A stretch of 13,540 nt of DNA from an uncultured Holosporaceae bacterium (GCA_947285985.1 CAMYPB010000025.1:1-13540); one strand, 5' to 3'. Counted from the first letter of the stretch, positions 6,239 to 13,537 are shown. A program made the numbers and translations. Notes: generated by a model not told the origin, from the sequence alone.

Positions 6239-7147
6239 ATGATCATAAAAAAGATAGCTGTCCTCAAAGGGGGATGGTCTTTGGAACGTGAGATTTCGTT
6301 GCAGTCTGGAAAAAATGTTGCGGATGGTTTGAGATCTCTTGGATTTGATGTCTTTGAAATTGATATTAGGAAGGATTTGATGTATATAACGAACGAATTA
6401 TATAAAATCAATCCGGATTATATCTTCAATATGCTCCATGGAACGGGGGGGGAAGACGGAATTATTCAAGGAGTCCTCGAAATCTTTGGAACTCCATATT
6501 CAAATAGTAACACTCTATCGTCGTCTATCTGTTTCAATAAGTTCGTCGCAAAACAGATCGTGAAGTCGTGTGGTGTCAATATAATCCCGGGGGTCCGTAT
6601 ATATAAGGATAATCTAAAAAATATCGATCTCGATAATCCAGATATCCCGTATCCTTTCGTCATCAAACCAACGGAAAATGGATCGAGTGTCGGAGTTTTC
6701 CTCGTCTTCGATAAAAATGATATGAAAAATATAATCAATAAGGATTGGACGTTTGGAGATGAGATCATCATCGAAAAATATATAAAAGGACGAGAATTCA
6801 CAGTATCCGTTTTGGATGGAAATGCGATGGGAAGTGTTGAGATCGTCTATAATAATAAATTCTACGACTTCGATGCAAAATATTCGGATGGAGGATCAAG
6901 ACATCTTCAAGATTTCGATATGATAGAAGAACATAAAAATAAAATGATGAGGATGGCCGAGGATGTCTATAAAGCATGCTATTGCAAAGGGATCGCAAGA
7001 GTTGATTTTATATATGATCAAAATGAAGTATTCTTCCTCGAGATCAATACGCAACCCGGTATGACGAAAACATCCCTCGTTCCAGATATCGCAAAGAATA
7101 AGGGAATATCATTCGAAAATATACTCCTAAAAATGATGGGACTATAA
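6239..7147 (+). CDS. ddl: D-alanine--D-alanine ligase
   Basis: This is an ATP-grasp enzyme that joins two D-alanines for the peptidoglycan stem peptide in the cytoplasm. The 302 residues show the N-terminal GGWSLEREISLQSG (Glu17 of the substrate site), MLHGTGGEDG (65-74), the ATP-binding KPTENGSSVG (133-142), EKYIKGREFTVSVL, the omega-loop YDFDAKYSDG with its conserved Tyr, and the Mg/substrate signature LEINTQPGMTKTSLVP (267-282). The ATG at 6239 has AGGA seven bases upstream and gives the usual start MIIKKIAVLKGG; an ATG at 6221 adds six residues without a ribosome site. The gene stands alone rather than with murB, murC or ftsQ, its common neighbours. All active-site motifs look intact, so the cell is expected to make a wall or at least its precursor. 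Confidence 0.95.
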   Translation: MIIKKIAVLKGGWSLEREISLQSGKNVADGLRSLGFDVFEIDIRKDLMYITNELYKINPDYIFNMLHGTGGEDGIIQGVLEIFGTPYSNSNTLSSSICFNKFVAKQIVKSCGVNIIPGVRIYKDNLKNIDLDNPDIPYPFVIKPTENGSSVGVFLVFDKNDMKNIINKDWTFGDEIIIEKYIKGREFTVSVLDGNAMGSVEIVYNNKFYDFDAKYSDGGSRHLQDFDMIEEHKNKMMRMAEDVYKACYCKGIARVDFIYDQNEVFFLEINTQPGMTKTSLVPDIAKNKGISFENILLKMMGL

Positions 7148-7167
7148 CATACGTCCCATTTTCAAAA

Positions 7168-7241
7168 TGTGTTGCGAAATATCGACATTTATGAATGAAG
7201 TGTCAAAAAAGCAACACACTCTAAAAAAATTCGATTTTTTT
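7168..7241 (+). other. Nested stem-loop after ddl
   Basis: The 8-base inverted repeat tgtgttgc (7168-7175) / gcaacaca (7211-7218) encloses a second stem, gacatt / agtgtc (with one G-T pair). An A/T hairpin with stem aaaaaaat / attttttt follows at about 7223-7241. Together these may end the ddl message, but there is no classic GC stem directly followed by a T-run. Confidence 0.35.
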
Positions 7242-7251
7242 GTGTCCAAAA

Positions 7252-7282
7252 TTGTCAGTATTTGAAAATTTTATGTTAAAGT
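7252..7282 (+). promoter_or_regulatory. Probable promoter of the first outer-membrane protein gene
   Basis: TTGTCA (7252-7257) is five of six to the -35 consensus. A -10 candidate around 7275-7282 (TGTTAAAGT, with a TG extension) stands 17-19 bases on. The exact -10 is uncertain. A leader of about 35 bases carrying AGGA (7309-7312) would precede the ATG. Confidence 0.4.
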
Positions 7283-7319
7283 GAAGGAAGATAAGATTTT
7301 TTATTTTTAGGATTTGAAA

Positions 7320-8576
7320 ATGAAATCAATGAAAATTTTGAGCTTGGCTTTGGCCGGAGTTTTGGTCTCCTTCGCAAATGCGGAAGTTTCTTGCCCAAGT
7401 GGATTTAAAGCTGGATTGCAATTGTCCGCAACTATGGGAAAAACAAAAGTTAAAGATAATTATGCAATTGTGACGAATGCTGAAGCTAAAGAAGTGTATG
7501 AGAGTGCTTTGCAGAAAAGGAATACGGCTGCAAAAGAACTGAGCGATGGATTGGTGGAAGCTATACGCGAAATTGAAACCCAGAAAAGTACAGGAGGTAC
7601 TGTTTTTCTCAATTCTACGGAAACAAAAGTTCAATTGAAACAGAATGATCCACTTGGGGAAGACCAGGTAGGCCATTATGTGAAAAAAGGAGACGATACG
7701 TTTGTAGAAATAACCAAGGAAAACAGAACACAGGTACGAGGAACGTTTGGATTCGACAATGCTGCTGGAGCAGTAGAGGTTCCTGTGTATGCGAAGGATG
7801 ATAATGCGAGGAACGCAGAGATTAAAGACGTAAAATCTTATGAAGATTTTACGGGTAATTATATAATTGTTGGTGCTGCTGATCATAAAATGGTTGTACT
7901 CAAACAAGGTGAGAAGTTAGGGGATTTGCAGGAAGCCTTTGACGCTGCAAATACTGCGTTTGATGCTGCGAAGGAAAAATGCGAAGAGCCAGGGAATTAT
8001 AAAATTCGTTCCAGCCACAATATAACGAAGGCAGCTTTTGGTGCATCGATTTTGACGGGATACGACTGGCAGGTTGGTGGCAACATGATGCTCGGAATTG
8101 ATTTGGATGCTGGATGGAATTTCGCAGGAAAAACAAAGGCATACTTCAACGACAACATGAAGAAAGATGCTGTCAGCGGATATATCCAACTTCAAAGATC
8201 TTGGGAGCTCAACGTTGGACCAAGATTCGGAATCATGGTCACACCAGCATGCGAATTGTTCTTGAAGGGTGGATTGAATGTCACAAGATATAAGCTTTCA
8301 TGTCGTGAAAATGATGGAAAGAAAGTTCAATTAGCAGATGGAATCAGCAATATTTTCAAAGGAAAAACAAAGGTAGCTCCATTTGTTGGTGCGGGTGTAA
8401 CATACAACTTCGCAGAGAACTTTGGTGCAACTCTTTCGTATGCATACTTGTTTAATTCAAGGATCAAATTTGAAGATTCAACAGAAGATGCGAAATTTGT
8501 TGTTCAAAAAGGATACAAGGGAGAACTCAAGACAACAGCTCACAAGATCACATTGGGTGCTTTCTACAGATTCTAA
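7320..8576 (+). CDS. Outer-membrane beta-barrel protein with a large insert after strand 1
   Basis: The 418 residues begin with a signal peptide (MKSMKILSLALAGVLVSFANA|E, cut after residue 21). A first beta strand follows (about 28-42). Then comes an insert of about 185 residues: a charged helical part (about 53-89), a mixed beta part (about 94-195) and a second helix (about 201-222). Alternating amphipathic strands resume from about 233 (GASILTGYDW, MMLGIDLDAGW, GPRFGIMV, CELFLKGGLNVTRY, APFVGAGVTYNF, ATLSYAYLF). The protein ends KITLGAFYRF with the terminal Phe expected for BAM-dependent insertion. The pattern fits an OmpA-like or Msp-type surface antigen with an eight-strand barrel. I chose ATG 7320, with AGGA seven bases upstream; an in-frame TTG at 7314 is possible. 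The ligand is unknown. It is a paralogue of the next gene. Confidence 0.85.
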   Translation: MKSMKILSLALAGVLVSFANAEVSCPSGFKAGLQLSATMGKTKVKDNYAIVTNAEAKEVYESALQKRNTAAKELSDGLVEAIREIETQKSTGGTVFLNSTETKVQLKQNDPLGEDQVGHYVKKGDDTFVEITKENRTQVRGTFGFDNAAGAVEVPVYAKDDNARNAEIKDVKSYEDFTGNYIIVGAADHKMVVLKQGEKLGDLQEAFDAANTAFDAAKEKCEEPGNYKIRSSHNITKAAFGASILTGYDWQVGGNMMLGIDLDAGWNFAGKTKAYFNDNMKKDAVSGYIQLQRSWELNVGPRFGIMVTPACELFLKGGLNVTRYKLSCRENDGKKVQLADGISNIFKGKTKVAPFVGAGVTYNFAENFGATLSYAYLFNSRIKFEDSTEDAKFVVQKGYKGELKTTAHKITLGAFYRF

Positions 8577-8605
8577 TATTATCATTGTATAATATTTTTG
8601 AAGAT

Positions 8606-8642
8606 ACAACATCCCTATCTCTAGGGATGTTGTGTTTTTTTT
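8606..8642 (+). terminator. Strong Rho-independent terminator after the first barrel gene
   Basis: A perfect 12-base stem, acaacatcccta (8606-8617) / tagggatgttgt (8622-8633), with loop TCTC is followed by g and eight T. It ends the transcript about 30 bases after the stop, so the second barrel gene needs its own promoter or read-through. Confidence 0.95.
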
Positions 8643-8724
8643 ATGATATAATAAAATTTAATATTTTCTTTTATATTTCTGAAATTTTTGATATTATGTG
8701 AAAAAATTTTTAGGAAAATTAATT

Positions 8725-9489
8725 ATGAATAATAGGAAAATTTTAATTGGTGTAATTTGTTATAATTTGTTTAGTAGTGATATTTTCGCGAGTGCGCATC
8801 CTGGGGGGATGTATATTGGGATGGATGGGTTTTTCGATATGAATGTATTCGATACATCTTTTGAGGAGGCCTATTTTGACAATACGAGTGATGTGACGAA
8901 GAATGTTCGAGATGATGTCAAGAAGAATGGATTTGGGGGTCGATTTATTGCGGGATACGATTTTATGATGGGATCTCGTTTTATGTCGGGACTTTTTTTG
9001 AGAGGGGGTATGGAAGTTGGGAAGTCTGAGATATATATGACTCCGAGTTTCAAGAAGCCTGTTGTTAATAACAATCCAAATGTATCGTCATCATCATCTT
9101 CAAATACGAATGTGAATGTTGGGAAGATAGTCATACGTCGTTCTTTTATGGGTGACATAGGATCGAGGATAGGATTTCTTATATCGAACACATTTGAATT
9201 ATATTTTTCTGGTGGCCTGAATTTTTCTTATTATTCGATAAAGGGTTTTGATAGGGGTGGATTGAAAGTTCCATATGGAAAGTCTTCGAGGACGAAGATG
9301 TGTCCTTTTGCAGGGGCCGGATTGAATTATGCTTTGAGTCCAAACACGTATGTGACACTTGAATATAATTATATTTTTAAGAAGAAAGTTTTTGATGAAA
9401 AAAATATGCCTCTCCCTATAACGTGCAAGAAATCGGAGATTAGTCCGAAATCACATAAAATTTCGATAGGGATGATTATTCGAATGTGA
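8725..9489 (+). CDS. Outer-membrane beta-barrel protein, paralogue of the preceding gene
   Basis: The 254 residues start at ATG 8725 (AGGA nine bases before). A GTG at 8698 is in frame but would put charged residues ahead of the signal peptide. The signal peptide ends FASA|H at about residue 24. The barrel aligns with the upstream gene block by block: GYDFMMGSRFMSGLFLRGG, GSRIGFLISNTFELYFSGGL, CPFAGAGLNYAL, TLEYNYIF and SHKISIG match GYDWQVGGNMML, GPRFGIMVTPACELFLKGGL, APFVGAGVTYNF, TLSYAYLF and AHKITLG. It lacks the large insert and has only a short segment between strand 1 and strand 2. One loop (about 113-132) is Asn/Ser-rich low complexity. The last residue is Met, not Phe. It is probably a surface-exposed antigen or adhesin; the function is unknown. 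Confidence 0.8.
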   Translation: MNNRKILIGVICYNLFSSDIFASAHPGGMYIGMDGFFDMNVFDTSFEEAYFDNTSDVTKNVRDDVKKNGFGGRFIAGYDFMMGSRFMSGLFLRGGMEVGKSEIYMTPSFKKPVVNNNPNVSSSSSSNTNVNVGKIVIRRSFMGDIGSRIGFLISNTFELYFSGGLNFSYYSIKGFDRGGLKVPYGKSSRTKMCPFAGAGLNYALSPNTYVTLEYNYIFKKKVFDEKNMPLPITCKKSEISPKSHKISIGMIIRM

Positions 9490-9515
9490 GGGATTGATTT
9501 TCATCAATTAAGACA

Positions 9516-9544
9516 GTGAAAAATCTTGAAAAACCTGCTATAAC
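9516..9544 (+). promoter_or_regulatory. Probable gyrA promoter overlapping a terminator
   Basis: GTGAAA (9516-9521), a 17-base spacer and the extended -10 TGC-TATAAC (9536-9544) fit a sigma-70-type promoter. A start near 9551 gives a 24-base leader without any AGGA/GGAG site. The -10 box lies in the left arm of the hairpin at 9529-9562. Confidence 0.5.
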
Positions 9545-9562
9545 ATATATAGCTGGTTTTTT
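9529..9562 (+). terminator. Rho-independent terminator after the second barrel gene
   Basis: The arms aaaacctgctata (9530-9542) and tatagctggtttt (9548-9560) pair with one T-T mismatch, the loop is acata, and six T follow (9557-9562). The stem ends only 12 bases before the gyrA ATG. Confidence 0.8.
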
Positions 9563-9574
9563 CTGTTAAATTAG

Positions 9575-12235
9575 ATGGAATTAAAAGAAAATATTACGAT
9601 TGTCCCGATCGAAGAGGAAATGCAGAGGTCTTATTTAGACTATGCGATGAGTGTCATCATTTCAAGGGCTCTTCCTGATGTTCGGGATGGTTTGAAACCT
9701 GTTCATAGGCGTATTATATATGCAATGAATGAAACGAATAATCATTTCAATAAACCCTATAGAAAATCTGCGAGGGTCGTTGGAGAGGTTATGGGAAAAT
9801 ATCATCCTCATGGAGACGCTGCGATATACGATACTATGGTTCGATTAGCCCAGGATTTTAGTTTGAGGGTTCCTCTTATTGATGGGCAGGGAAACTTTGG
9901 ATCGATGGACGGGGATTCAGCTGCAGCTCCTCGCTACACAGAGGCTCGTATGAGTGCGATATCCCACGAGATGGTTTCAGATATTGATTATGATACGGTC
10001 GATTTTCGCCCGAATTATGATGGATCCCTAGAGGAACCTTCCGTCTTACCCGCGAGATTTCCAAATCTTCTCGTGAATGGAGCGAACGGGATAGCCGTTG
10101 GAATGGCAACAAATATTCCGACTCACAATTTAGGAGAGGTTATAGACGCATGTTGTGCAATTATTGACAATCCGGATATTAGTCTTGATGAGATTATGGA
10201 ATATATTCCAGGGCCTGATTTTCCAACGGGTGGGATTGTTCTTGGAAATAACGGGATAAAATCCGCATTTAAAACAGGACGAGGATCGATTATTATTCGT
10301 TCGAAGACGGAGATTGTTAAGGGCCATAACGATAGGGATACTATAATCGTGAGTGAGATTCCATATCAAGTCAATAAATCCAAGATGGTCGAAAAAATCG
10401 CGGAACTCGTGAAAGAGAAGGTTGTTGAAGGGATAAGTGATATTCGAGATGAATCGAATAAGGATGGGGTTCGCGTTGTCATTGAGACGAAAAAAGACGC
10501 AAATGCAGAAGTTATATTAAACCAGCTTTTTAAATATACTCCCCTCCAAACGAGTTTTGGATACAATATGTTGTCGATCGTGAATGATCATCCAAGACGT
10601 TTGTCTCTCGAGGAAATGCTCCAGTATTTCGTTGATTTTCGTGAGGAAATTGTTGTTAGAAGGAGTAAATTCAATTTGAAGAAGGCACGAGATAGGGCCC
10701 ATATTCTCCTTGGATTTGCACTCGCAATTTCGAATATTGATGAGGTTATATCAATAATACGAAATGCAGATGATCGAAATGATGCCAAAGAAAAACTCAT
10801 GTCGAAAGTTTTTAATGCTGAGAATATTGTCTCTATATTGAAACTTGTTGACGAAAATGTTGATGAAAGCTCAGAATATCACCTGACAGAAATTCAATCG
10901 AACGCAATCCTCGACTTGAGACTTCATAGACTCACAGGTCTTGAACGAGACAAAATAAAAGAGGATCTTCAAAGTGTTGTCGATGAAATAAATGATTTGT
11001 TATCGATATTGTCATCGAGAGAGAAAATTATTGAGATCGTGAAGAATGAACTCTTGGAAGTCAAGGAGAAGTATAATACAACGAGATTGACGCGGATAGA
11101 AAAATCTTTTGAGAGTGTCGAGGACGAGGATTTAATCCAGAAGGAAGATATGGTCGTGACTGTCACTCATGAGGGATATATAAAAAGAGTTCCTCTTTCA
11201 AGTTATAGAACTCAAAAAAGAGGAGGGAAGGGACGAAATGGAATGGATACAAAGGACGAGGATATCGTTCAAAGCGTGAATATCGCGAATACTCATGATG
11301 ATATACTCTTCTTTTCATCCGTTGGAAAAGTTTATAGAATGAAGGTCTATAATCTCCCTCTCGCATCTCCTCAATCGAAGGGACGTTCCCTCGTCAATAT
11401 TCTTCCAATCGAAAGTGGGGAAAATATACAGACTATCCTAACGATAAAAAATGATGAAAATTTCGATGATAAAACACTCGTATTCATGACATCGTTCGGA
11501 AATATTCGTCGAAATAAATGTGAGGATTTTGAGAGTATACAGGCCAATGGGAAAAAGGCCATCAATCTTGATGATGGAGAAAAATTGATCAATGTTTCTC
11601 TCTGCTCAAATTCAAATGATATTTTCATAGCGACAAAATCAGGGATTTGCAATAGATTTCCTGTTGAAGATGTTCGAATATTCGCGAGTCGGGCATCTCA
11701 TGGGGTCCGTGGTATAAAACTCTCGGAAAATGATGAGGTTATGTCTATGGCGATCCTCGATAAATGGGACATCGATAATATAGAAGAGCGCGAAAATTAT
11801 CTAAAAAATGCAGAAAATTTGAGGAAAGCTGCGAAGAAACAGTATTCTGAAAATCGCGTCTTGGTTGAAGATAAGATGACGAAACTCGCTCGTAACGAGA
11901 AATTAATCCTCACAATAACAGAGAATGGATTTGGAAAAGTGTCGTCCTTCTATGAGTATAGACCAACAAGTCGCGGGACAAAAGGATTCACGAATATCTC
12001 GATAACGGATAGGAATGGCCCGGTTGTCGCGTCATTCCCTGTGAGTTATGACGATCATATAATGCTCATCACGAATAATGGGCGGATTATGAGATGTTCT
12101 GTCGAGGATATCAGAGTCACGCGTCGTGCAGCACAGGGCGTTATAATCCTTCGTATGGACGATGAGAACGAAAAAGTCACATCTGTTTCACTCGTCGACG
12201 AATCGAATTATGAAGACGATGAGAGTCTCGAATAA
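9575..12235 (+). CDS. gyrA: DNA gyrase subunit A
   Basis: The 886-residue, full-length product cuts and rejoins DNA in the GyrA2GyrB2 topoisomerase. It has the start IVPIEEEMQRSYLDYAMSVI, the quinolone region KYHPHGDAAIYDTMVRLAQ, and the catalytic Tyr121 in AAPRYTEARM. The GyrA box QKRGGKG (547-553) marks gyrase rather than ParC and lies in the DNA-wrapping six-bladed C-terminal domain (about 520-870). An acidic tail closes the protein (DDESLE). A charged EERENYLKNAENLRK insertion between blades resembles alphaproteobacterial GyrA. Residue 82, which aligns with E. coli Ser83, is Ala. There is no ribosome site before the ATG (leader gttaaattag), although the N-terminus is well conserved. The gene is transcribed alone and ends in a strong terminator. 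Confidence 0.98.
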   Translation: MELKENITIVPIEEEMQRSYLDYAMSVIISRALPDVRDGLKPVHRRIIYAMNETNNHFNKPYRKSARVVGEVMGKYHPHGDAAIYDTMVRLAQDFSLRVPLIDGQGNFGSMDGDSAAAPRYTEARMSAISHEMVSDIDYDTVDFRPNYDGSLEEPSVLPARFPNLLVNGANGIAVGMATNIPTHNLGEVIDACCAIIDNPDISLDEIMEYIPGPDFPTGGIVLGNNGIKSAFKTGRGSIIIRSKTEIVKGHNDRDTIIVSEIPYQVNKSKMVEKIAELVKEKVVEGISDIRDESNKDGVRVVIETKKDANAEVILNQLFKYTPLQTSFGYNMLSIVNDHPRRLSLEEMLQYFVDFREEIVVRRSKFNLKKARDRAHILLGFALAISNIDEVISIIRNADDRNDAKEKLMSKVFNAENIVSILKLVDENVDESSEYHLTEIQSNAILDLRLHRLTGLERDKIKEDLQSVVDEINDLLSILSSREKIIEIVKNELLEVKEKYNTTRLTRIEKSFESVEDEDLIQKEDMVVTVTHEGYIKRVPLSSYRTQKRGGKGRNGMDTKDEDIVQSVNIANTHDDILFFSSVGKVYRMKVYNLPLASPQSKGRSLVNILPIESGENIQTILTIKNDENFDDKTLVFMTSFGNIRRNKCEDFESIQANGKKAINLDDGEKLINVSLCSNSNDIFIATKSGICNRFPVEDVRIFASRASHGVRGIKLSENDEVMSMAILDKWDIDNIEERENYLKNAENLRKAAKKQYSENRVLVEDKMTKLARNEKLILTITENGFGKVSSFYEYRPTSRGTKGFTNISITDRNGPVVASFPVSYDDHIMLITNNGRIMRCSVEDIRVTRRAAQGVIILRMDDENEKVTSVSLVDESNYEDDESLE

Positions 12236-12243
12236 TTACACAC

Positions 12244-12276
12244 AACTCCTCCGAAAAATTATGGAGGAGTTTTTTT
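12244..12276 (+). terminator. Rho-independent terminator of gyrA
   Basis: A perfect 9-base stem aactcctcc (12244-12252) / ggaggagtt (12263-12271) is followed by a run of seven T (12270-12276). It lies just before the end of the convergent rsfS gene (12288) and separates the two. Confidence 0.93.
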
Positions 12277-12287
12277 AACAATTTTAT

Positions 12288-12668
12288 TCAAAATTTGCAA
12301 TTAATCTCATAAAATTCCTCCAATGTGGAAGGATGCGATCCATTCGTTAATATGGATTTTATGTCGTAGTATTCCCTTAGCTCAGGTTTGAAAAAATGAA
12401 CCTCTATACCTTTGACTGCCAACAAAATCCACCCATTTCTCGCGGTTCCTTCGATATGAGCTTTCAATCTCATTTCTGATTTTAGAAATCGATACAAAAA
12501 ATCAGCGACAGACTGCATATGAACGGAGGACGTCCCGGATGCTATTATCAAGTAGTCCGACATTCTCGAATTCAACGACGAAGTATCAAGCTCTTCTATA
12601 TCGATCATTTTTTTTTCGTCGAGTATCCTCAGTATTTCACTTTTTATATCAGGTTTATGTGTCGTCAT
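12288..12668 (-). CDS. rsfS: Ribosomal silencing factor RsfS (Iojap family)
   Basis: The 126-residue product belongs to the RsfS/DUF143 family, which binds ribosomal protein uL14 and blocks subunit joining when nutrients are short. Signs are the N-terminal helix pair (EILRILDEKKMIDIEELDT), SDYLIIASGTSSVHMQSVADFL (37-58), the HIEGTARNGWILL strand (71-83) and VHFFKPELREYYDI (90-103). The family motif around W80 is usually WxLLDxGDxxVH with a C-terminal LExLW. Here the Asp after LL is Ala84 and the last Trp region reads IKSIL, so it is a diverged member. The ATG overlaps the mlaD stop (ATGA) and has AGGA six bases upstream, so its translation is probably coupled to mlaD. rlmH and nadD, frequent partners elsewhere, are not in this window. 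Confidence 0.88.
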   Translation of the reverse strand: MTTHKPDIKSEILRILDEKKMIDIEELDTSSLNSRMSDYLIIASGTSSVHMQSVADFLYRFLKSEMRLKAHIEGTARNGWILLAVKGIEVHFFKPELREYYDIKSILTNGSHPSTLEEFYEINCKF

Positions 12669-13114
12669 TTATCTTCCTTTTTTGCGCCAAAAACAAACTT
12701 ATCTATGAGGGATTCAAGATTGACAGCGGATTTCGTCATCTCTATATTATCACCATCTGATAACATATTTTCTTCAAAACCCGTGACTATTGCAATAAAT
12801 TTATTTCCAATAATCCCATCCGTCGAAATGTTGGCCGCGCTATCTGACGGGATCTTCACACCATTTTTTATCAGAAGTTTTGCATGAGCTTGAAAATTCT
12901 TATCAAGAATCAAAGATTGAACGATTCCGATCTTTATTCCGCTTATCTTGACGTCGGCCCCAACCGCTAAACTTCCCACATCATCAAAAAGCGCATTCAA
13001 AACGTAGCCCTCACTAATTTTATTTCCACTTGTCGTATATGCAAAGAATATAAAAAACGAAGCGATGACCAAAACGACGGCTCCAATTATTGCCTCAAGT
13101 ATGTTACCCTTCAT
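12665..13114 (-). CDS. mlaD: MlaD-type phospholipid transport substrate-binding protein
   Basis: The 149 residues show one N-terminal membrane anchor (about 8-27) and a single MCE domain (about 36-115) with VGSLAVGADVKISGIKIG (46-63) and SAANISTDGIIGNKFIAI (92-109). In the MlaFEDB ABC complex, MlaD forms a periplasmic hexameric ring that passes phospholipids between the membranes and keeps the outer leaflet asymmetric. The start at 13114 (MKGNILEAIIGA) has GGGA seven bases upstream; the open frame to 13171 adds a Cys/Trp-rich stretch unlike the family. mlaE and mlaF are not next to it; it is instead the first gene of a two-gene operon with rsfS. All the MCE fold elements appear present. Confidence 0.92.
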   Translation of the reverse strand: MKGNILEAIIGAVVLVIASFFIFFAYTTSGNKISEGYVLNALFDDVGSLAVGADVKISGIKIGIVQSLILDKNFQAHAKLLIKNGVKIPSDSAANISTDGIIGNKFIAIVTGFEENMLSDGDNIEMTKSAVNLESLIDKFVFGAKKEDK

Positions 13115-13181
13115 ATCACAATCCCAATAAAACCAACGCTTACAGGACAAACCGCACAATATCCAACACAAACCTAATTTC

Positions 13182-13210
13182 AGGATAACATAATTTTTTT
13201 AAAAAGACAA
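13182..13210 (-). promoter_or_regulatory. Promoter of mlaD-rsfS
   Basis: The minus strand reads TTGTCT, a 17-base spacer, then TATCCT, with a predicted start near 13175 and a leader of about 60 bases. The -10 and the following bases (TATCCTGAAATTAGG) are almost the same as at the tRNA-Asn promoter. Confidence 0.6.
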
Positions 13211-13421
13211 TAAATTCTTTTTTATATGTCAAATAAATGTAGAAAATATATAGTATATAAATATATTGACAAATTTTAATTGATATTGCAATAATAAAAA
13301 TTAAATTTGATAACAAATACTAGTAAAAATTTTAATGTATTTTTATAAAAATACCCTAAAAAATATGTAAAATTTTTTCTTGTGTTTATTCGAACTTGTG
13401 AGTAAAAAAATAATAATTTTC

Positions 13422-13450
13422 TTGACTATCCGCTTGAAAAATGATATCCT
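13422..13450 (+). promoter_or_regulatory. Promoter of tRNA-Asn
   Basis: TTGACT, a 17-base spacer and TATCCT lie 11 bases before the tRNA 5' end, the right distance for a short 5' leader. The -10 box begins an inverted repeat atcct/aggat, and the block TATCCTGAGAATAGG matches the mlaD promoter block at 13 of 15 positions. Confidence 0.7.
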
Positions 13451-13461
13451 GAGAATAGGAT

Positions 13462-13537
<76 letters not shown>

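Larger units (their letters stand above)
13115..13461. other. AT-rich region between mlaD and tRNA-Asn
   Basis: No gene was seen. The part nearest mlaD (13115-13190) is the less AT-rich mlaD leader. The rest is very AT-rich and holds the two promoters listed for mlaD and tRNA-Asn. A further plus-strand match, TTGACA (13266-13271) - 18 bases - AATAAT (13290-13295), has no gene directly after it and may be chance. Confidence 0.5.

Noticed and set aside
7326..7907. 193-residue minus-strand open frame
   Set aside because: It is antisense to the first barrel gene, with Cys/Phe/Ser-rich shadow composition.
8647..8652. Perfect TATAAT before the second barrel gene
   Set aside because: Its -35 position falls inside the terminator stem and reads GGGATG, so I did not call it a promoter, although the gene must have one nearby.
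13266..13295. TTGACA - 18 bases - AATAAT on the plus strand
   Set aside because: It is a good match by sequence but lies in very AT-rich DNA with no gene directly downstream, so chance is likely.
13190..13420. Very AT-rich block as a possible replication origin
   Set aside because: No DnaA-box-like nonamers or repeated elements were seen, and the neighbours are not origin genes.
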